In this document: positions 1-8,116 of the stretch, piece after piece
How the letters are laid out: each line of letters opens with the position of its first letter
Position numbering within the stretch: position 1 is the first letter of the stretch
Source: Bilifractor sp002394235
GTDB taxonomy: Bacteria; Bacillota; Clostridia; Lachnospirales; Lachnospiraceae
NCBI RefSeq assembly: GCF_052118845.1
Contig: NZ_JBQKGJ010000019.1
Span: 1 to 64,000 of the forward strand
Reading direction: 5' to 3'
DNA: 64,000 nt
Made by a program: the position numbers and the translations under genes
The notes under the pieces: generated by a model
What the model was told of the DNA's origin: nothing
The model's input: the letters and a program-made list of their open reading frames with translations, nothing else
Database searches by the model: none

Positions 1-29
1 AAGTATACACGAAATAAGGAGGTAGTATA

Positions 30-128
30 ATGGGTTTTCAGAATACAGGCTATATCTATTGTGGTGCTCCGCCTGCGGGGCATGGGGGTTTACTGTATAA
101 GTCCAGTCGCACGGAAGCTGCGAAGTGA
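30..128 (+). other. Small ORF running into a repeat
   Basis: A 32-codon frame starts at an ATG preceded by a textbook SD (AAGGAGG, 7-nt spacer). Only the first ten codons or so look unique. The rest lies in the dispersed intergenic repeat (GC-rich palindrome plus the 92-146 inverted repeat). It may be the start of a gene cut off by the repeat, or a leader peptide. No family is recognised and the product is doubtful. Confidence 0.25.
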
Positions 129-146
129 CGCGGGGACTTATACAGT
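92..146. repeat. Inverted repeat of the dispersed repeat family
   Basis: A perfect 13-bp inverted repeat (ACTGTATAAGTCC at 92-104 and its complement at 134-146) encloses a GC-rich loop. The words GACTTATAC and the GCGGGGCAT palindrome just upstream recur at about 2590 and 39820, tying this site to the window-wide repeat family. It could also act as a bidirectional terminator for pabB, but it lacks a T-tract. Confidence 0.5.
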
Positions 147-158
147 CTGTGGCGCTGT

Positions 159-1691
159 TTACAGCATGTGGTTTACCGCACGAATCGCCTCGACCAGTGC
201 CGCCGCTTTCTGATTTGTCTCCTCATATTCGAATTCCGGATCCGAATCCACGGTAATTCCCCCGCCGACTCCGATGCTGCAGCAGCCATTTCGACAGACC
301 GCCGTCCGGATCACGATATTAAAATCACAGTTCCCGTCCAATCCCAGATAGCCGATGACTCCTGTATACAGTCCCCTGCTACTGTTCTCCTGTTCATCGA
401 TGATTTCCATCGCACGACGCTTCGGTGCGCCTGTGATTGACCCGCCCGGAAAAGCCGCATCGAGCAGATCCACCGCACTGCACTCCGGTCTCAGCCTCCC
501 CGTTACATCCGAGATAAGATGATGCACCGTTGCGAAGCTTTCGATGTAATACATGCGCGGCACCTTCACGGATCCCGGCACACACACCCGGTTCAGGTCA
601 TTCCGCTCCAGATCCACGATCATCAGCAGCTCACTTTTGTCCTTCTCCGACTCCGCTAGCTCCTGCCTCAGTCTCTGATCCTCCTCAGGCGTATCCCCTC
701 TTTTCCGCGTTCCCTTGATCGGACTGGTCTCCACGGCTCCATCCCGAACCCTCAGGAAGCGCTCCGGGGAGGCGCACACAATCTCATACTCTCCGAAGGA
801 CAGGAATGCGCCGAACGGCGACGGATTATGCTTCCGCAGATACCGGAACATCTGATACGGATCCCCGATGTGTTCCGCTGTAATCCTGCGCGTCATATTC
901 ATGACGTAGATATCTCCTGCCCTCATATACTCAACCAGCCTCCGGATTGTCTCTTCGTAATCCTCTTCTCCGTAATCAGAGGAAAAAATCACTTCTCCGG
1001 TGCCTTCTCCGGCATCTGACCTTCCCTGATCACCGGATATGACTGTTTTTCCCCTCTCTCCCTTCCTGACCGGATCATGCCGCACAATCCGTTTGTCATT
1101 CCTGATTCTCTCTGCACAGAGGTCCGCTGTTTCTTCGGCCCACATCCGGACTTTTTCCCGGTAATCGCCAATTCCGGACAGATTTTCCCCGGTGCAGATC
1201 CAGATTCTGTTCTCCAGAAGATCTTCAACCAGATACAGATCATAAAAGACAAATCTCCCGTCGGGCAGACCTCCGTCAACGGAAGAATCATCGTTTTCAT
1301 GCCGTCCCGGTATCTCCGCCCTTTTCCTTCCGTAATCATAACTTAACCAGCCGATAGCCCCTGCGGTCATGACCGGTCCGCCATCCTTCCGCTCCCCGCC
1401 GGTCCCGGATTCCCTGTTCTGTCTATCCCGGTTATTCTCGATATAATCCTTCAGGAAAGCCAGAAGATCGCCCGTCCTCCTCTCTCCATTCACGAACAGC
1501 TCCCCGTTCCTTTCCTCCGCCTCAAGATAAGGATACAGGCCAAGAATCGAATATCTTCCGTCCGGTCCTTTCAGCGAGGAATCCAGAAATGCCCAGTCCG
1601 ATCCGCTGATGCCATCTCTCCGGATGACATTAGCAAGCCGTTCCAGCGTCAGCCCTTCTCCACTCCACTCTTCCGTTATTATCCGTCTCAT
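159..1691 (-). CDS. pabB: Aminodeoxychorismate synthase component I (PabB)
   Basis: This cytosolic chorismate-binding enzyme aminates chorismate to 4-amino-4-deoxychorismate, the precursor of p-aminobenzoate for folate. The C-terminal half carries the family signatures: GDIYVMNMT, the PIKGT motif whose Lys separates PabB from TrpE (PIAGT), DLERNDL, and the metal-binding stretch around GSITGAPK. A roughly 40-residue hydrophilic linker sits between the N-terminal lobe and the catalytic domain. The start at 1691 (510 aa) is preferred because GGGAG lies 6 nt upstream; an ATG 12 codons earlier (1727) has a weaker SD. pabA lies 175 nt upstream on the same strand. No pabC lyase gene follows in the window. 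Confidence 0.9.
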   Translation of the reverse strand: MRRIITEEWSGEGLTLERLANVIRRDGISGSDWAFLDSSLKGPDGRYSILGLYPYLEAEERNGELFVNGERRTGDLLAFLKDYIENNRDRQNRESGTGGERKDGGPVMTAGAIGWLSYDYGRKRAEIPGRHENDDSSVDGGLPDGRFVFYDLYLVEDLLENRIWICTGENLSGIGDYREKVRMWAEETADLCAERIRNDKRIVRHDPVRKGERGKTVISGDQGRSDAGEGTGEVIFSSDYGEEDYEETIRRLVEYMRAGDIYVMNMTRRITAEHIGDPYQMFRYLRKHNPSPFGAFLSFGEYEIVCASPERFLRVRDGAVETSPIKGTRKRGDTPEEDQRLRQELAESEKDKSELLMIVDLERNDLNRVCVPGSVKVPRMYYIESFATVHHLISDVTGRLRPECSAVDLLDAAFPGGSITGAPKRRAMEIIDEQENSSRGLYTGVIGYLGLDGNCDFNIVIRTAVCRNGCCSIGVGGGITVDSDPEFEYEETNQKAAALVEAIRAVNHML

Positions 1692-1866
1692 TGCTTTCTC
1701 CCGCTCGCTTTCTCGTCCGTCATACACCCTGCCGTATTATCTCTCAGCTTACATCGTCTATTCACGAATCCCGCCTTACTTCTCTCATCAACACAACGGT
1801 AGTTAATTTCTTCTCTTTTCATTCTTCCATTTCTCTCATCACTGCTGGCACGGTTCCCGTCCGCTT

Positions 1867-2460
1867 TTATCCCCTGCTCATCCTGTAGTCCCTGCATATT
1901 CGAAGAAAATTTTCCAGCAGCTCATGACCGTAGGCCGTGAGAACCGCCTCGGGGTGAAACTGAACACCGTACACCGGGCAGTATTTGTGATGCATTGCCA
2001 TAATTACTCCTTCCCCGTCCACCGCGTCAACCGCAAGCACTGGCGGGAGATTTTCTCCGGACACAATCAGTGAATGATAACGCGTCACCGCAAATTCCCC
2101 AGGCAGACCCGAAAACAATCCCGTCCCGTTATTGTATGCCGGAAGAACCTTTCCATGCATCGGCGCTCTGCCGCGCCGGATCTCTGCCCCGTAAGTAAAT
2201 CCGATGGTCTGATGCCCGAGGCAGACTCCGAGTATCGGCACTCTGTCCTGAAATGTCCGGATCACCGCCACCGAAGGGTCCTCTTCGGAAGGAGAGCCCG
2301 GTCCCGGCGAAATGACAATTCCCTCCAGATCCTTCATCCTCCCGATGCGATCCGGGGAAATCCGGTCTCTCCGGATCACCGTCACCGCCTCCCCTAGCTC
2401 CCGGAAATAACTCACCAGGTTGTACGTGTAGGAATCAAAGTTATCAATCATTGCAAGCAT
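1867..2460 (-). CDS. pabA: Aminodeoxychorismate/anthranilate synthase glutaminase (PabA)
   Basis: This class I glutamine amidotransferase (197 aa, usual family length) releases ammonia from glutamine for its synthase partner. Visible features are the N-terminal IDNFDSYTYNL motif, the nucleophile Cys in GVCLGHQ (about residue 79), and the His-Glu pair in FHPEAV near the C-terminus. Together these form the catalytic triad. PabA and TrpG cannot be told apart by sequence alone. The partner encoded just downstream is PabB-like rather than TrpE-like, so a folate role, perhaps shared with tryptophan synthesis, is inferred. Confidence 0.9.
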   Translation of the reverse strand: MLAMIDNFDSYTYNLVSYFRELGEAVTVIRRDRISPDRIGRMKDLEGIVISPGPGSPSEEDPSVAVIRTFQDRVPILGVCLGHQTIGFTYGAEIRRGRAPMHGKVLPAYNNGTGLFSGLPGEFAVTRYHSLIVSGENLPPVLAVDAVDGEGVIMAMHHKYCPVYGVQFHPEAVLTAYGHELLENFLRICRDYRMSRG

Positions 2461-2502
2461 TTTGTCCCCCTCAAATACTGTGTGCTTCGCAGTTTTCGTG
2501 CC

Positions 2503-2703
2503 GCTTGCGCGTCACTTCGTGCTCATACCTGTTGTCGTCGCTAATGTTCTTGCCCACTACTGAGCAAGCTCGCCGTGGGCCATGAACATTGCGACTGGAC
2601 TTATACACAACGAGATAAAACACGCTGCGCGAGTTTTATCTCGCTATCGCGACGCTCGCCGCACACGAATACTTCGCATTCGGCTGCGGCTCACTGTTCG
2701 CGT
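2503..2703. repeat. Dispersed mosaic intergenic repeat, copy B
   Basis: This copy holds several modules found elsewhere in the window. The GCGCGTCACTTCGTGCTCAT module (about 2510) recurs inverted near 39720. The palindrome CGAGATAAAACACGCTGCGC with its arm GCGCGAGTTTTATCTCG (2610-2645) is followed by a GACGCTCGCC...TTCGCGTAAA tail that recurs at 6358-6452 and, in part, at 47960 and 52497. It fills the gap between the pab genes and the cooS terminator and encodes no convincing protein. Confidence 0.8.
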
Positions 2704-2760
2704 AAAAAAAACCGGAACAGAACGGGAGCGTCGTAATGACACTCCGCATTCTGTTCCGGC
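2704..2760 (-). terminator. Rho-independent terminator after cooS
   Basis: Read on the minus strand, an 11-bp GC-rich stem (CCGGAACAGAA / TTCTGTTCCGG) with a long loop is followed at once by eight Ts. It lies about 100 nt past the cooS stop codon and should end the TDT-cooS transcript. Confidence 0.85.
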
Positions 2761-2856
2761 AGTATTCTTAAGCTGAGATAACGCCCAAGGCACACCAGTC
2801 AGTTTTTATAAAATAGTACCATATCTTTACCATGCAGCCAAGGCCTTAGTTTTTAC

Positions 2857-5043
2857 TTAGTCCCAGCCCAGCTTTTTTCTCTTCTCCTTCATATCCGCGA
2901 CAATCTGCTCACCGAGCTTGACCGGGTCCACATTTACCACCATGTGAGATCCGAGTGTTTCCTCGGTTCCCTGCTTCAGGAACTCAATTACATTCTTCGA
3001 ACCGAAGATCTGCGCCTCAACACAATGGTAAGAGGAAATTCCCAGAAGACGGAAGGCCAGAGCCGCATCAATTCCCTTTTCATTGCTCCACTCAGGAGAA
3101 GTGAACGCATACGGCATATCCGGCAGTTTCTGGCCGAGCGCACCCGCAATGCCTGCCATGATGGCACTCGATCTCGTGTTGTCGATACACTCTCCCACAT
3201 GCCACACCGGCGGAAGATCCGGCTCAAGGAATCCGCGGAGTTTTTCTCCCGCAAGCTTGTTCGCGTCCTTCGTGCAGTATCCGAGCTTCATCAGCGGATA
3301 CGACGCGCATCCGTTCGTGAGAATGAGTACGTTATTCTCAATCAGCACCTTCGCCACATCCGCGATGCACCGTTCATACGGCACCTTCGGGTTATTGCAG
3401 CCGACCATGTTGACGATTCCGAGAATCCGTCCGTCCTTCAGCGCCTCCGCGATCGGTCCGAAGCCTCCGAAACGGCGGCCCAGATATTCGGCGGAAAAAC
3501 CGACTTCCGCGGTGACTTCATACGGCGGAATGTAGACCGGAATACCCTTCCTGTCCTCGAAACTCTCGATTCCGCGCAGGACGATCTTCCGCGCCAGCTC
3601 CTTCGCCTCACCGATGTTGGAATGATGACGGTCGAACTCCATTCTCTCGGCACCGGGCAGACGCGCGGAAGCACTCGTCGTCACAACCGTCGTGCGGTAA
3701 CATTTTGCGACATCCATGATCGCCGGGAACACATCCTGAACATCTGCCACCCAGAGATCCAACGCTCCGGTCATCAGGACCAGCTCCGCGGAAACCGCGT
3801 TGGACAGCGGAATAACGCCATCATAGCGGTACATCGCGGAAAGTCCGCTGCAGCAGATGCCGTAGAAACGGATTCCCTTCGCACCCTTTTCCTTCGCAAG
3901 GTTAATCATTTCCTCTGTCTGGCCGCATTTCACAATTTCCTTTACCAGAAGCGGCAGATGACCGTGAACCGCAATGTTCACGTACCCTTTCTCCAGTGCC
4001 CCGATGTTCACCTTCGACGTCACACGGTCGCCGATACCGAACAGAGAATCGGTCGCGATCGACGCTCCCGCCACACCGGTGAAACAGAAGGCGAGTCCGC
4101 AGCGCAGGAAATGCTCCATCGTGCTTCTCCAGTCTCCGTCAGTTCCCACCGCCGTCTTGTGGTACGCTTCAAAAACCTCATGATAGGCGCTGATCGGCAT
4201 GATATCCAGATCCTTCCAGAGCTTTACGCGCTCAGGCGGAGCACAGACCTCCGCTGTCTTGTATACGTGAGCCGGATCCGGGCTGGAAAGATCATCCAGC
4301 AGAGCCTTTGCCAGATCGTATGCGACATCCTTCACCTCACGGCCTTCTGTCGGAATTCCGAAGCCCTTCGCCGTGGTCAGAATCTTCTGCTCACCCAGGA
4401 GCGGCGCGTCCAGCTTGCCCTCTGCGGCCCACATCAGCTCAAGCATCAGCTCTCTCGCATGCATGCCGTGCTGCGCGGCTCCGGCAGCTGCCGCACGCAG
4501 AAGATTCCGCGCGACAATCAGATCGGCGTCCGCCCCGCAGACACCCTTCTTCGCTTTCTGTGTGATACGGCACGGTCCCATATTGCAGATCTTGCAGCAG
4601 ATGCCGGCCATACCAAAATTACACTGCGGCTGCTGTTTATCGAACCGGTCGAAAGTTGTGTCAATACCCAGCTGCTCCGAGCGCAGAAGCATCTCACGGA
4701 TTGCCGGGTCCGGTGTCTTGTCAATCTGATCCTGCTTGGACGGGAAGGTCTTGCGATATGCGGTTACGGCATTCATATAGTCCCGGATAAACGCGTTCTC
4801 ATCTTCCTCTGTGTCGACACATGCCGCGCCCTCCGCAGAATGGTGCCCCATTCCCGTTCCCTCATCTGCATGAATCTTCTCTTTTCCGTCATGCACAGAT
4901 TCCGGATCTCTTCCTTCCTCTACTGCGCGGTACTCCGCATCTATTTTTTCCGGATCATGCGCGGATGCTTTCTGAATCACGACCGGGATTCCATTTTCAT
5001 CAAACCCAATCAGATTACGATGTGTGTGAATATGTTCGAGCAT
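2857..5043 (-). CDS. cooS: Carbon monoxide dehydrogenase, CooS type, with atypical C-cluster
   Basis: This is a homologue of the Ni-Fe-S CO dehydrogenases (CO + H2O to CO2, 2e-, 2H+). The D/B-cluster cysteines are complete: C141, C149, C150, C153, C158 and C169. Most C-cluster residues are also present: His in AVHGHLP, Cys in GICCSG, MVGCNN, TNGCASY and GECIDN, and Lys in NEKGID. At the position of the conserved DVQC cysteine (Cys333 in well-studied CooS) this protein has Asp437 (codon GAT, 3733-3735). An N-terminal extension of about 100 residues, His- and acid-rich, makes it 728 aa against the usual 630-640. GAGGAGG 11 nt upstream supports the start. No cooC, cooF or acs genes are adjacent. 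Whether it oxidises CO is uncertain. Confidence 0.88.
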   Translation of the reverse strand: MLEHIHTHRNLIGFDENGIPVVIQKASAHDPEKIDAEYRAVEEGRDPESVHDGKEKIHADEGTGMGHHSAEGAACVDTEEDENAFIRDYMNAVTAYRKTFPSKQDQIDKTPDPAIREMLLRSEQLGIDTTFDRFDKQQPQCNFGMAGICCKICNMGPCRITQKAKKGVCGADADLIVARNLLRAAAAGAAQHGMHARELMLELMWAAEGKLDAPLLGEQKILTTAKGFGIPTEGREVKDVAYDLAKALLDDLSSPDPAHVYKTAEVCAPPERVKLWKDLDIMPISAYHEVFEAYHKTAVGTDGDWRSTMEHFLRCGLAFCFTGVAGASIATDSLFGIGDRVTSKVNIGALEKGYVNIAVHGHLPLLVKEIVKCGQTEEMINLAKEKGAKGIRFYGICCSGLSAMYRYDGVIPLSNAVSAELVLMTGALDLWVADVQDVFPAIMDVAKCYRTTVVTTSASARLPGAERMEFDRHHSNIGEAKELARKIVLRGIESFEDRKGIPVYIPPYEVTAEVGFSAEYLGRRFGGFGPIAEALKDGRILGIVNMVGCNNPKVPYERCIADVAKVLIENNVLILTNGCASYPLMKLGYCTKDANKLAGEKLRGFLEPDLPPVWHVGECIDNTRSSAIMAGIAGALGQKLPDMPYAFTSPEWSNEKGIDAALAFRLLGISSYHCVEAQIFGSKNVIEFLKQGTEETLGSHMVVNVDPVKLGEQIVADMKEKRKKLGWD

Positions 5044-6076
5044 GCTTCTGATATCCTCCTCTTTTTTCCTCCTGCGGCATCATCGGCTGCCGCAATCTGC
5101 CTGTGCCGGCAGCTGCTGTCTGTTCTTTTCCGGACAAAAACACAACATACCTGAAAAAAACAATACCCAGCAAAATCCCGGCAATTATACATTCTACATC
5201 TGCCAGTACCAAAAATACAGTCACAATATCATTTCCCCGTCCCGGCACAAATCCGGAAAGGTTTTTCCCCCAGTCCCCCGCACGAAGCGCGTTCCATGTC
5301 AGCCGGGTTCCGATTGCGGTATTGATGAACGGAAACGTAAATCCCGAAAATGACGGATAAAATGTTCCCCCGATGTATCGGAATACCTGTACCAGTCCGA
5401 GCACATAGAAGGCGCTGGAGAACAGAAAGATCACCAGAAATACAGCAGGATCCTTTGTCTCAAAGGACTGATGATATCCCACCAGGCACAGACTGAACGG
5501 CGCCGCACAGATCGCCGTCAGAGGCGCAAGCAGCTTCTCCGCAGGGAGCTTACGATAACGGACCGCCATCAGGATCATCAATACCGACGTCGCTGCCAGA
5601 CCGTAAACCGTCAGCACTCTGCCGAGCGCCTGCATCCCGAAAGCAGGGCTCGTCGCCGCAGCCGCCACAATGCCCACATAGACCAGAAACCATGTCATGT
5701 ATACTTTTTTCAGCTGAAAACAACGCACAAAGGACGCTGTAAACCACACGATCAGCACCGCGTGAAGCACCAGCGCCGCCCACCAGACTGACACACCAGC
5801 CGGAACGCTGACACTCTTCAGACTGACCGCGAGGAACATCAGTCCCATGGAAAAAGTCCCCGCAGCGCCGGCTATGGCAGGATTCTTCATATCCCGGCGC
5901 AAATCTTCCGGATACAGAAGAGCCTTCAGAACCAGCAGCACCAGAAGCGCCACGGATACCAGCTCCATGAGAATCCACACAAGATTCGAATAGCTCTTCA
6001 GAAAATTCCCAAATGCCGCAAAACCCAGCATCACTCCTGCTATCGGAACCGGCACTCTCCTGATCATGCTCTTCAT
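5015..6076 (-). CDS. TDT family (TehA/SLAC1-like) transporter or channel
   Basis: This integral membrane protein has about ten hydrophobic segments, beginning PVPIAGVMLGFAAFGN, a pattern typical of the tellurite-resistance/dicarboxylate transporter family. Known members are anion channels or C4-dicarboxylate/sulfite carriers; the substrate here is unknown. The start at 6076 has GGAGGAAGGG just upstream, better than a GTG nine codons earlier. The 3' end overlaps the start of cooS by 29 nt, so the two are cotranscribed and probably translationally coupled. That suggests a functional link with the CO dehydrogenase. Confidence 0.85.
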   Translation of the reverse strand: MKSMIRRVPVPIAGVMLGFAAFGNFLKSYSNLVWILMELVSVALLVLLVLKALLYPEDLRRDMKNPAIAGAAGTFSMGLMFLAVSLKSVSVPAGVSVWWAALVLHAVLIVWFTASFVRCFQLKKVYMTWFLVYVGIVAAAATSPAFGMQALGRVLTVYGLAATSVLMILMAVRYRKLPAEKLLAPLTAICAAPFSLCLVGYHQSFETKDPAVFLVIFLFSSAFYVLGLVQVFRYIGGTFYPSFSGFTFPFINTAIGTRLTWNALRAGDWGKNLSGFVPGRGNDIVTVFLVLADVECIIAGILLGIVFFRYVVFLSGKEQTAAAGTGRLRQPMMPQEEKRGGYQKHARTYSHTS

Positions 6077-6127
6077 GCGTCCCTTCCTCCAGAAAAAATA
6101 CACCTGCCGCTCATTATGTTACGAAAC

Positions 6128-6221
6128 CACAGCCGGAGCTTCTCCTAATGCCAGCCCACAGCCGCAGTTCCTCATAACGCCACTTCACTGCCGCAGTTCC
6201 TCATAATACCGGCTCTCAGCC
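6128..6221. repeat. 29-bp tandem repeat, about 3.2 units
   Basis: Units begin at 6128, 6157, 6186 and 6215 (partial), each built on CACAGCCGCAGTTCCTCATA with a few differences. The array lies upstream of the TDT gene in non-coding DNA. No other feature is visible in the 6104-6350 gap. Confidence 0.8.
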
Positions 6222-6354
6222 ACGTTTTTGCATTACATTTCTGCATTTATTATATTTCCTATCAACTAAATATGATTTTGAATTATACAGGAACATTCCG
6301 GCAATATCAACGAAAAAGAAAGCTCATTCGTGTTGCTCATTCCTGCTGCCTTCG

Positions 6355-6517
6355 AAACGAGATAAAACACGCTGCGCGAGTTTTATCTCGCTATCGCGAC
6401 GCTCGCCGCACACGAATACTTCGCATTCGGCTGCGGCTCACTATTCGCGTAAATCACGGCCAGTCTCTTACACACGCTTCGCGTGTAACGATCCTGTCTG
6501 CGTTTTTGAGGAGCTGA
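6355..6517. repeat. Dispersed mosaic intergenic repeat, copy C
   Basis: Positions 6358-6452 match copy B (2610-2705) almost base for base, from the CGAGATAAAACACG palindrome to TTCGCGTAAA. The next module (6466-6517, TCTTACACACGC...GTCTGCGTTTTTGAGGAGCT) matches the start of copy E (39637-39695) in inverted orientation. The shared modules show the family is mosaic. Confidence 0.85.
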
Positions 6518-6558
6518 TGCGATACCTGGCCATATGTTCAGAATCTTCAAGCGAACAA

Positions 6559-6596
6559 GGAAGGCCGCCACGCAACAGTTTGCGCAGCGGCCTTCT
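6559..6596 (-). terminator. Possible terminator after the SMR gene
   Basis: An 8-bp stem (AAGGCCGC / GCGGCCTT) with a loop of about 18 nt lies 90 nt past the SMR stop. The T-tract is poor (CTTCCTTG), so this is a probable but weak terminator. Confidence 0.5.
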
Positions 6597-6629
6597 TCTA
6601 CATATCTTCCGTATCGTATTATATATTTT

Positions 6630-6693
6630 CAGTATTCTATATCTGCCATATTTTATATCTGCAGTATTCCATATCTGCCGTATCCCACTATCT
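6630..6693. repeat. 16-bp tandem repeat, about 4 units
   Basis: Four near-identical 16-nt units of the type CAGTATTCTATATCTG start at 6630, 6646, 6662 and 6678. The last unit overlaps the SMR stop codon, so unit number could change the very 3' end of that gene. Confidence 0.7.
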
Positions 6694-7008
6694 GGTTCCC
6701 CAGACGTTTACAATCACACACCCGATGATAATCAGCACGATTCCAAAGACGCCGACACCGGTCAGCTTCTGACGGAACAGCAGATAGCCGATGACATTTG
6801 TGGCGATCAGTCCCACTCCGCACCAGATTGCGTAGGCGACGCCCACGTTCATACGATCCATGACGTGAGAAAAGGTGTAGTAACACACACAATAACACGC
6901 GATACAGATAATTGACGGTAACGGCCGGGTAAAGTGATGCGTATACTTCAGGAGCGACGTTGCCGCCACCTCCGAAGCGATCAGTACTGTCAGCAGAAAA
7001 ACAGTCAT
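6688..7008 (-). CDS. Small multidrug resistance (SMR/EmrE-like) transporter
   Basis: This 106-residue, four-helix membrane protein is of the usual SMR length. The essential helix-1 acidic residue (Glu13 in ASEVAATSLLK) and the helix-3 motif GVAYAIWCGVG align with EmrE. Members work as dimers, exchanging protons for cationic drugs; others export guanidinium. Which subgroup this belongs to cannot be told from the sequence alone, and no guanidine riboswitch was seen upstream. It is a single-gene unit. Confidence 0.9.
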   Translation of the reverse strand: MTVFLLTVLIASEVAATSLLKYTHHFTRPLPSIICIACYCVCYYTFSHVMDRMNVGVAYAIWCGVGLIATNVIGYLLFRQKLTGVGVFGIVLIIIGCVIVNVWGTR

Positions 7009-7044
7009 TTTGATTCCTCCTGCATGTTCACTTACACGGATGCT

Positions 7045-7138
7045 GTCTCATACTGCGACCGACCGGGAATTCCTGCGCTGCATCATCCACGGACATTCCG
7101 GCCTTCAGCGTCTCATACTGCGACCGTCCGGAAATTCC
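7045..7138. repeat. Direct repeat pair between the SMR gene and thiT
   Basis: Two 29-bp copies sharing GTCTCATACTGCGACCG and GGAAATTCC-type ends start at 7045 and 7110 (65-bp period, two mismatches). They lie in the non-coding gap downstream of thiT. Confidence 0.65.
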
Positions 7139-7172
7139 CACACACGCACCGTCTCAATGCCTCGCCCGTGCC

Positions 7173-7865
7173 TTATGCCACGCTCTGTCTCGAATTACCT
7201 CCCGCAAGCGCCATCCCTCTGACCCTTATCATCGCCTTATTCACGGCCGGTATGAGAAGCAGCACAATGGTGAGGCCGCACTCCACGAAGATGTAGATCG
7301 CATTGTAGGCAAGGGAGTATCCGATCGCCGACATTCCGTATTCATTGCCATAGCTTCCAAAGAAAATGTAGCCTGAAAGAACCGCGAAGAAATACCTGCC
7401 GACAACTCCAAGCAGATAGCCCTTGATCAGTCCGTGCTTCGCCCCGGAAAACACACCGGAGAGCCCGAGAGCCGTAAACGCAAACACATAATCCACCAGC
7501 ATCTGCGGCAGAGAAATAATATAGGGATCAACGATCAGCTGGAGAAGACCGTAGGCAAGACCTGCAAACAGCCCTGTCCCAAGGCCGTACCAATATCCCA
7601 CAAGCGATATCAGCAGCATGGAAAAGAAGGTTATGCTGCCGCCCATCGGCAGATGAAACAGCTTGATCATGGATGCGACCGTCGCAAGCGCGATTGCCAT
7701 CGCCGAGAACACAAGCTTTCTCGTACCGAGTACACCCTTCTGGTCCGGTTTCCGGATCAGGCAGACCAGAAGCAGTGCCAGAATGATCACGGCAATCACC
7801 GCAATGTAGCCGACCTGCGTCAGCTGGTATACTCCGTCACTTCCAAGAGTAGCAAATACAGACAT
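7173..7865 (-). CDS. thiT: Thiamine-specific ECF transporter S component (ThiT)
   Basis: This integral membrane substrate-binding subunit of an energy-coupling-factor importer takes up thiamine. It has an N-terminal extra helix, then the six-helix core (LVFSAMAIALATVASMIK, SLVGYWYGLGTGLFAGL) and the conserved AYNAIYIFVE segment near the end, as in YuaJ/ThiT. The shared EcfAA'T module is not in this window and must be encoded elsewhere. A TPP riboswitch and a good promoter lie directly upstream, which supports the thiamine assignment. Confidence 0.92.
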   Translation of the reverse strand: MSVFATLGSDGVYQLTQVGYIAVIAVIILALLLVCLIRKPDQKGVLGTRKLVFSAMAIALATVASMIKLFHLPMGGSITFFSMLLISLVGYWYGLGTGLFAGLAYGLLQLIVDPYIISLPQMLVDYVFAFTALGLSGVFSGAKHGLIKGYLLGVVGRYFFAVLSGYIFFGSYGNEYGMSAIGYSLAYNAIYIFVECGLTIVLLLIPAVNKAMIRVRGMALAGGNSRQSVA

Positions 7866-7967
7866 AATATAATCCTCCTCACAGTTGTCTGCGGGAGGAT
7901 TTCACTTTTCAAAGCTACGGAACTCTCAGAAACATTCATTTCTTTGATCACACAGCCTGCATTCAGA

Positions 7968-8050
7968 CTCAGCTTCCCTACGCCGGCATTAACCGGATCA
8001 GGTCATCAGGGTCAGCCGCATGCACGGCACTCTCAGCTTCCGCTCCCCCA
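7968..8050 (-). promoter_or_regulatory. TPP riboswitch (THI element)
   Basis: On the minus strand the conserved core reads GGGGGAGC, CTGAGAG, GACCCTGATGACCTGATC, then GGTTAATGCCGGCGTAGGGA. These are the diagnostic THI-box blocks in the right order and spacing. It lies in the thiT leader, about 100 nt before the start codon, and should lower thiT expression when thiamine pyrophosphate is plentiful. Confidence 0.95.
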
Positions 8051-8071
8051 GCAGTTTTTCTTTGTATTTAC

Positions 8072-8099
8072 AGTATAGCAGATAAAGCAAAACCGTCAA
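8072..8099 (-). promoter_or_regulatory. Sigma-A-type promoter of thiT
   Basis: On the minus strand TTGACG and TATACT are separated by 16 nt, just upstream of the TPP riboswitch. Confidence 0.65.
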
Positions 8100-8116
8100 T
8101 TCATTTTCCTGCTGAT

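Noticed and set aside
1688..1897. A 69-codon frame between pabA and pabB
   Set aside because: It overlaps both genes, lacks an SD and has no recognisable features; the gap more likely only holds the pabB translation signal.
2944..5154. A 736-codon plus-strand open frame opposite cooS
   Set aside because: It mirrors the codon structure of cooS, has Arg/His-rich composition and no SD or domain. It is a shadow frame.
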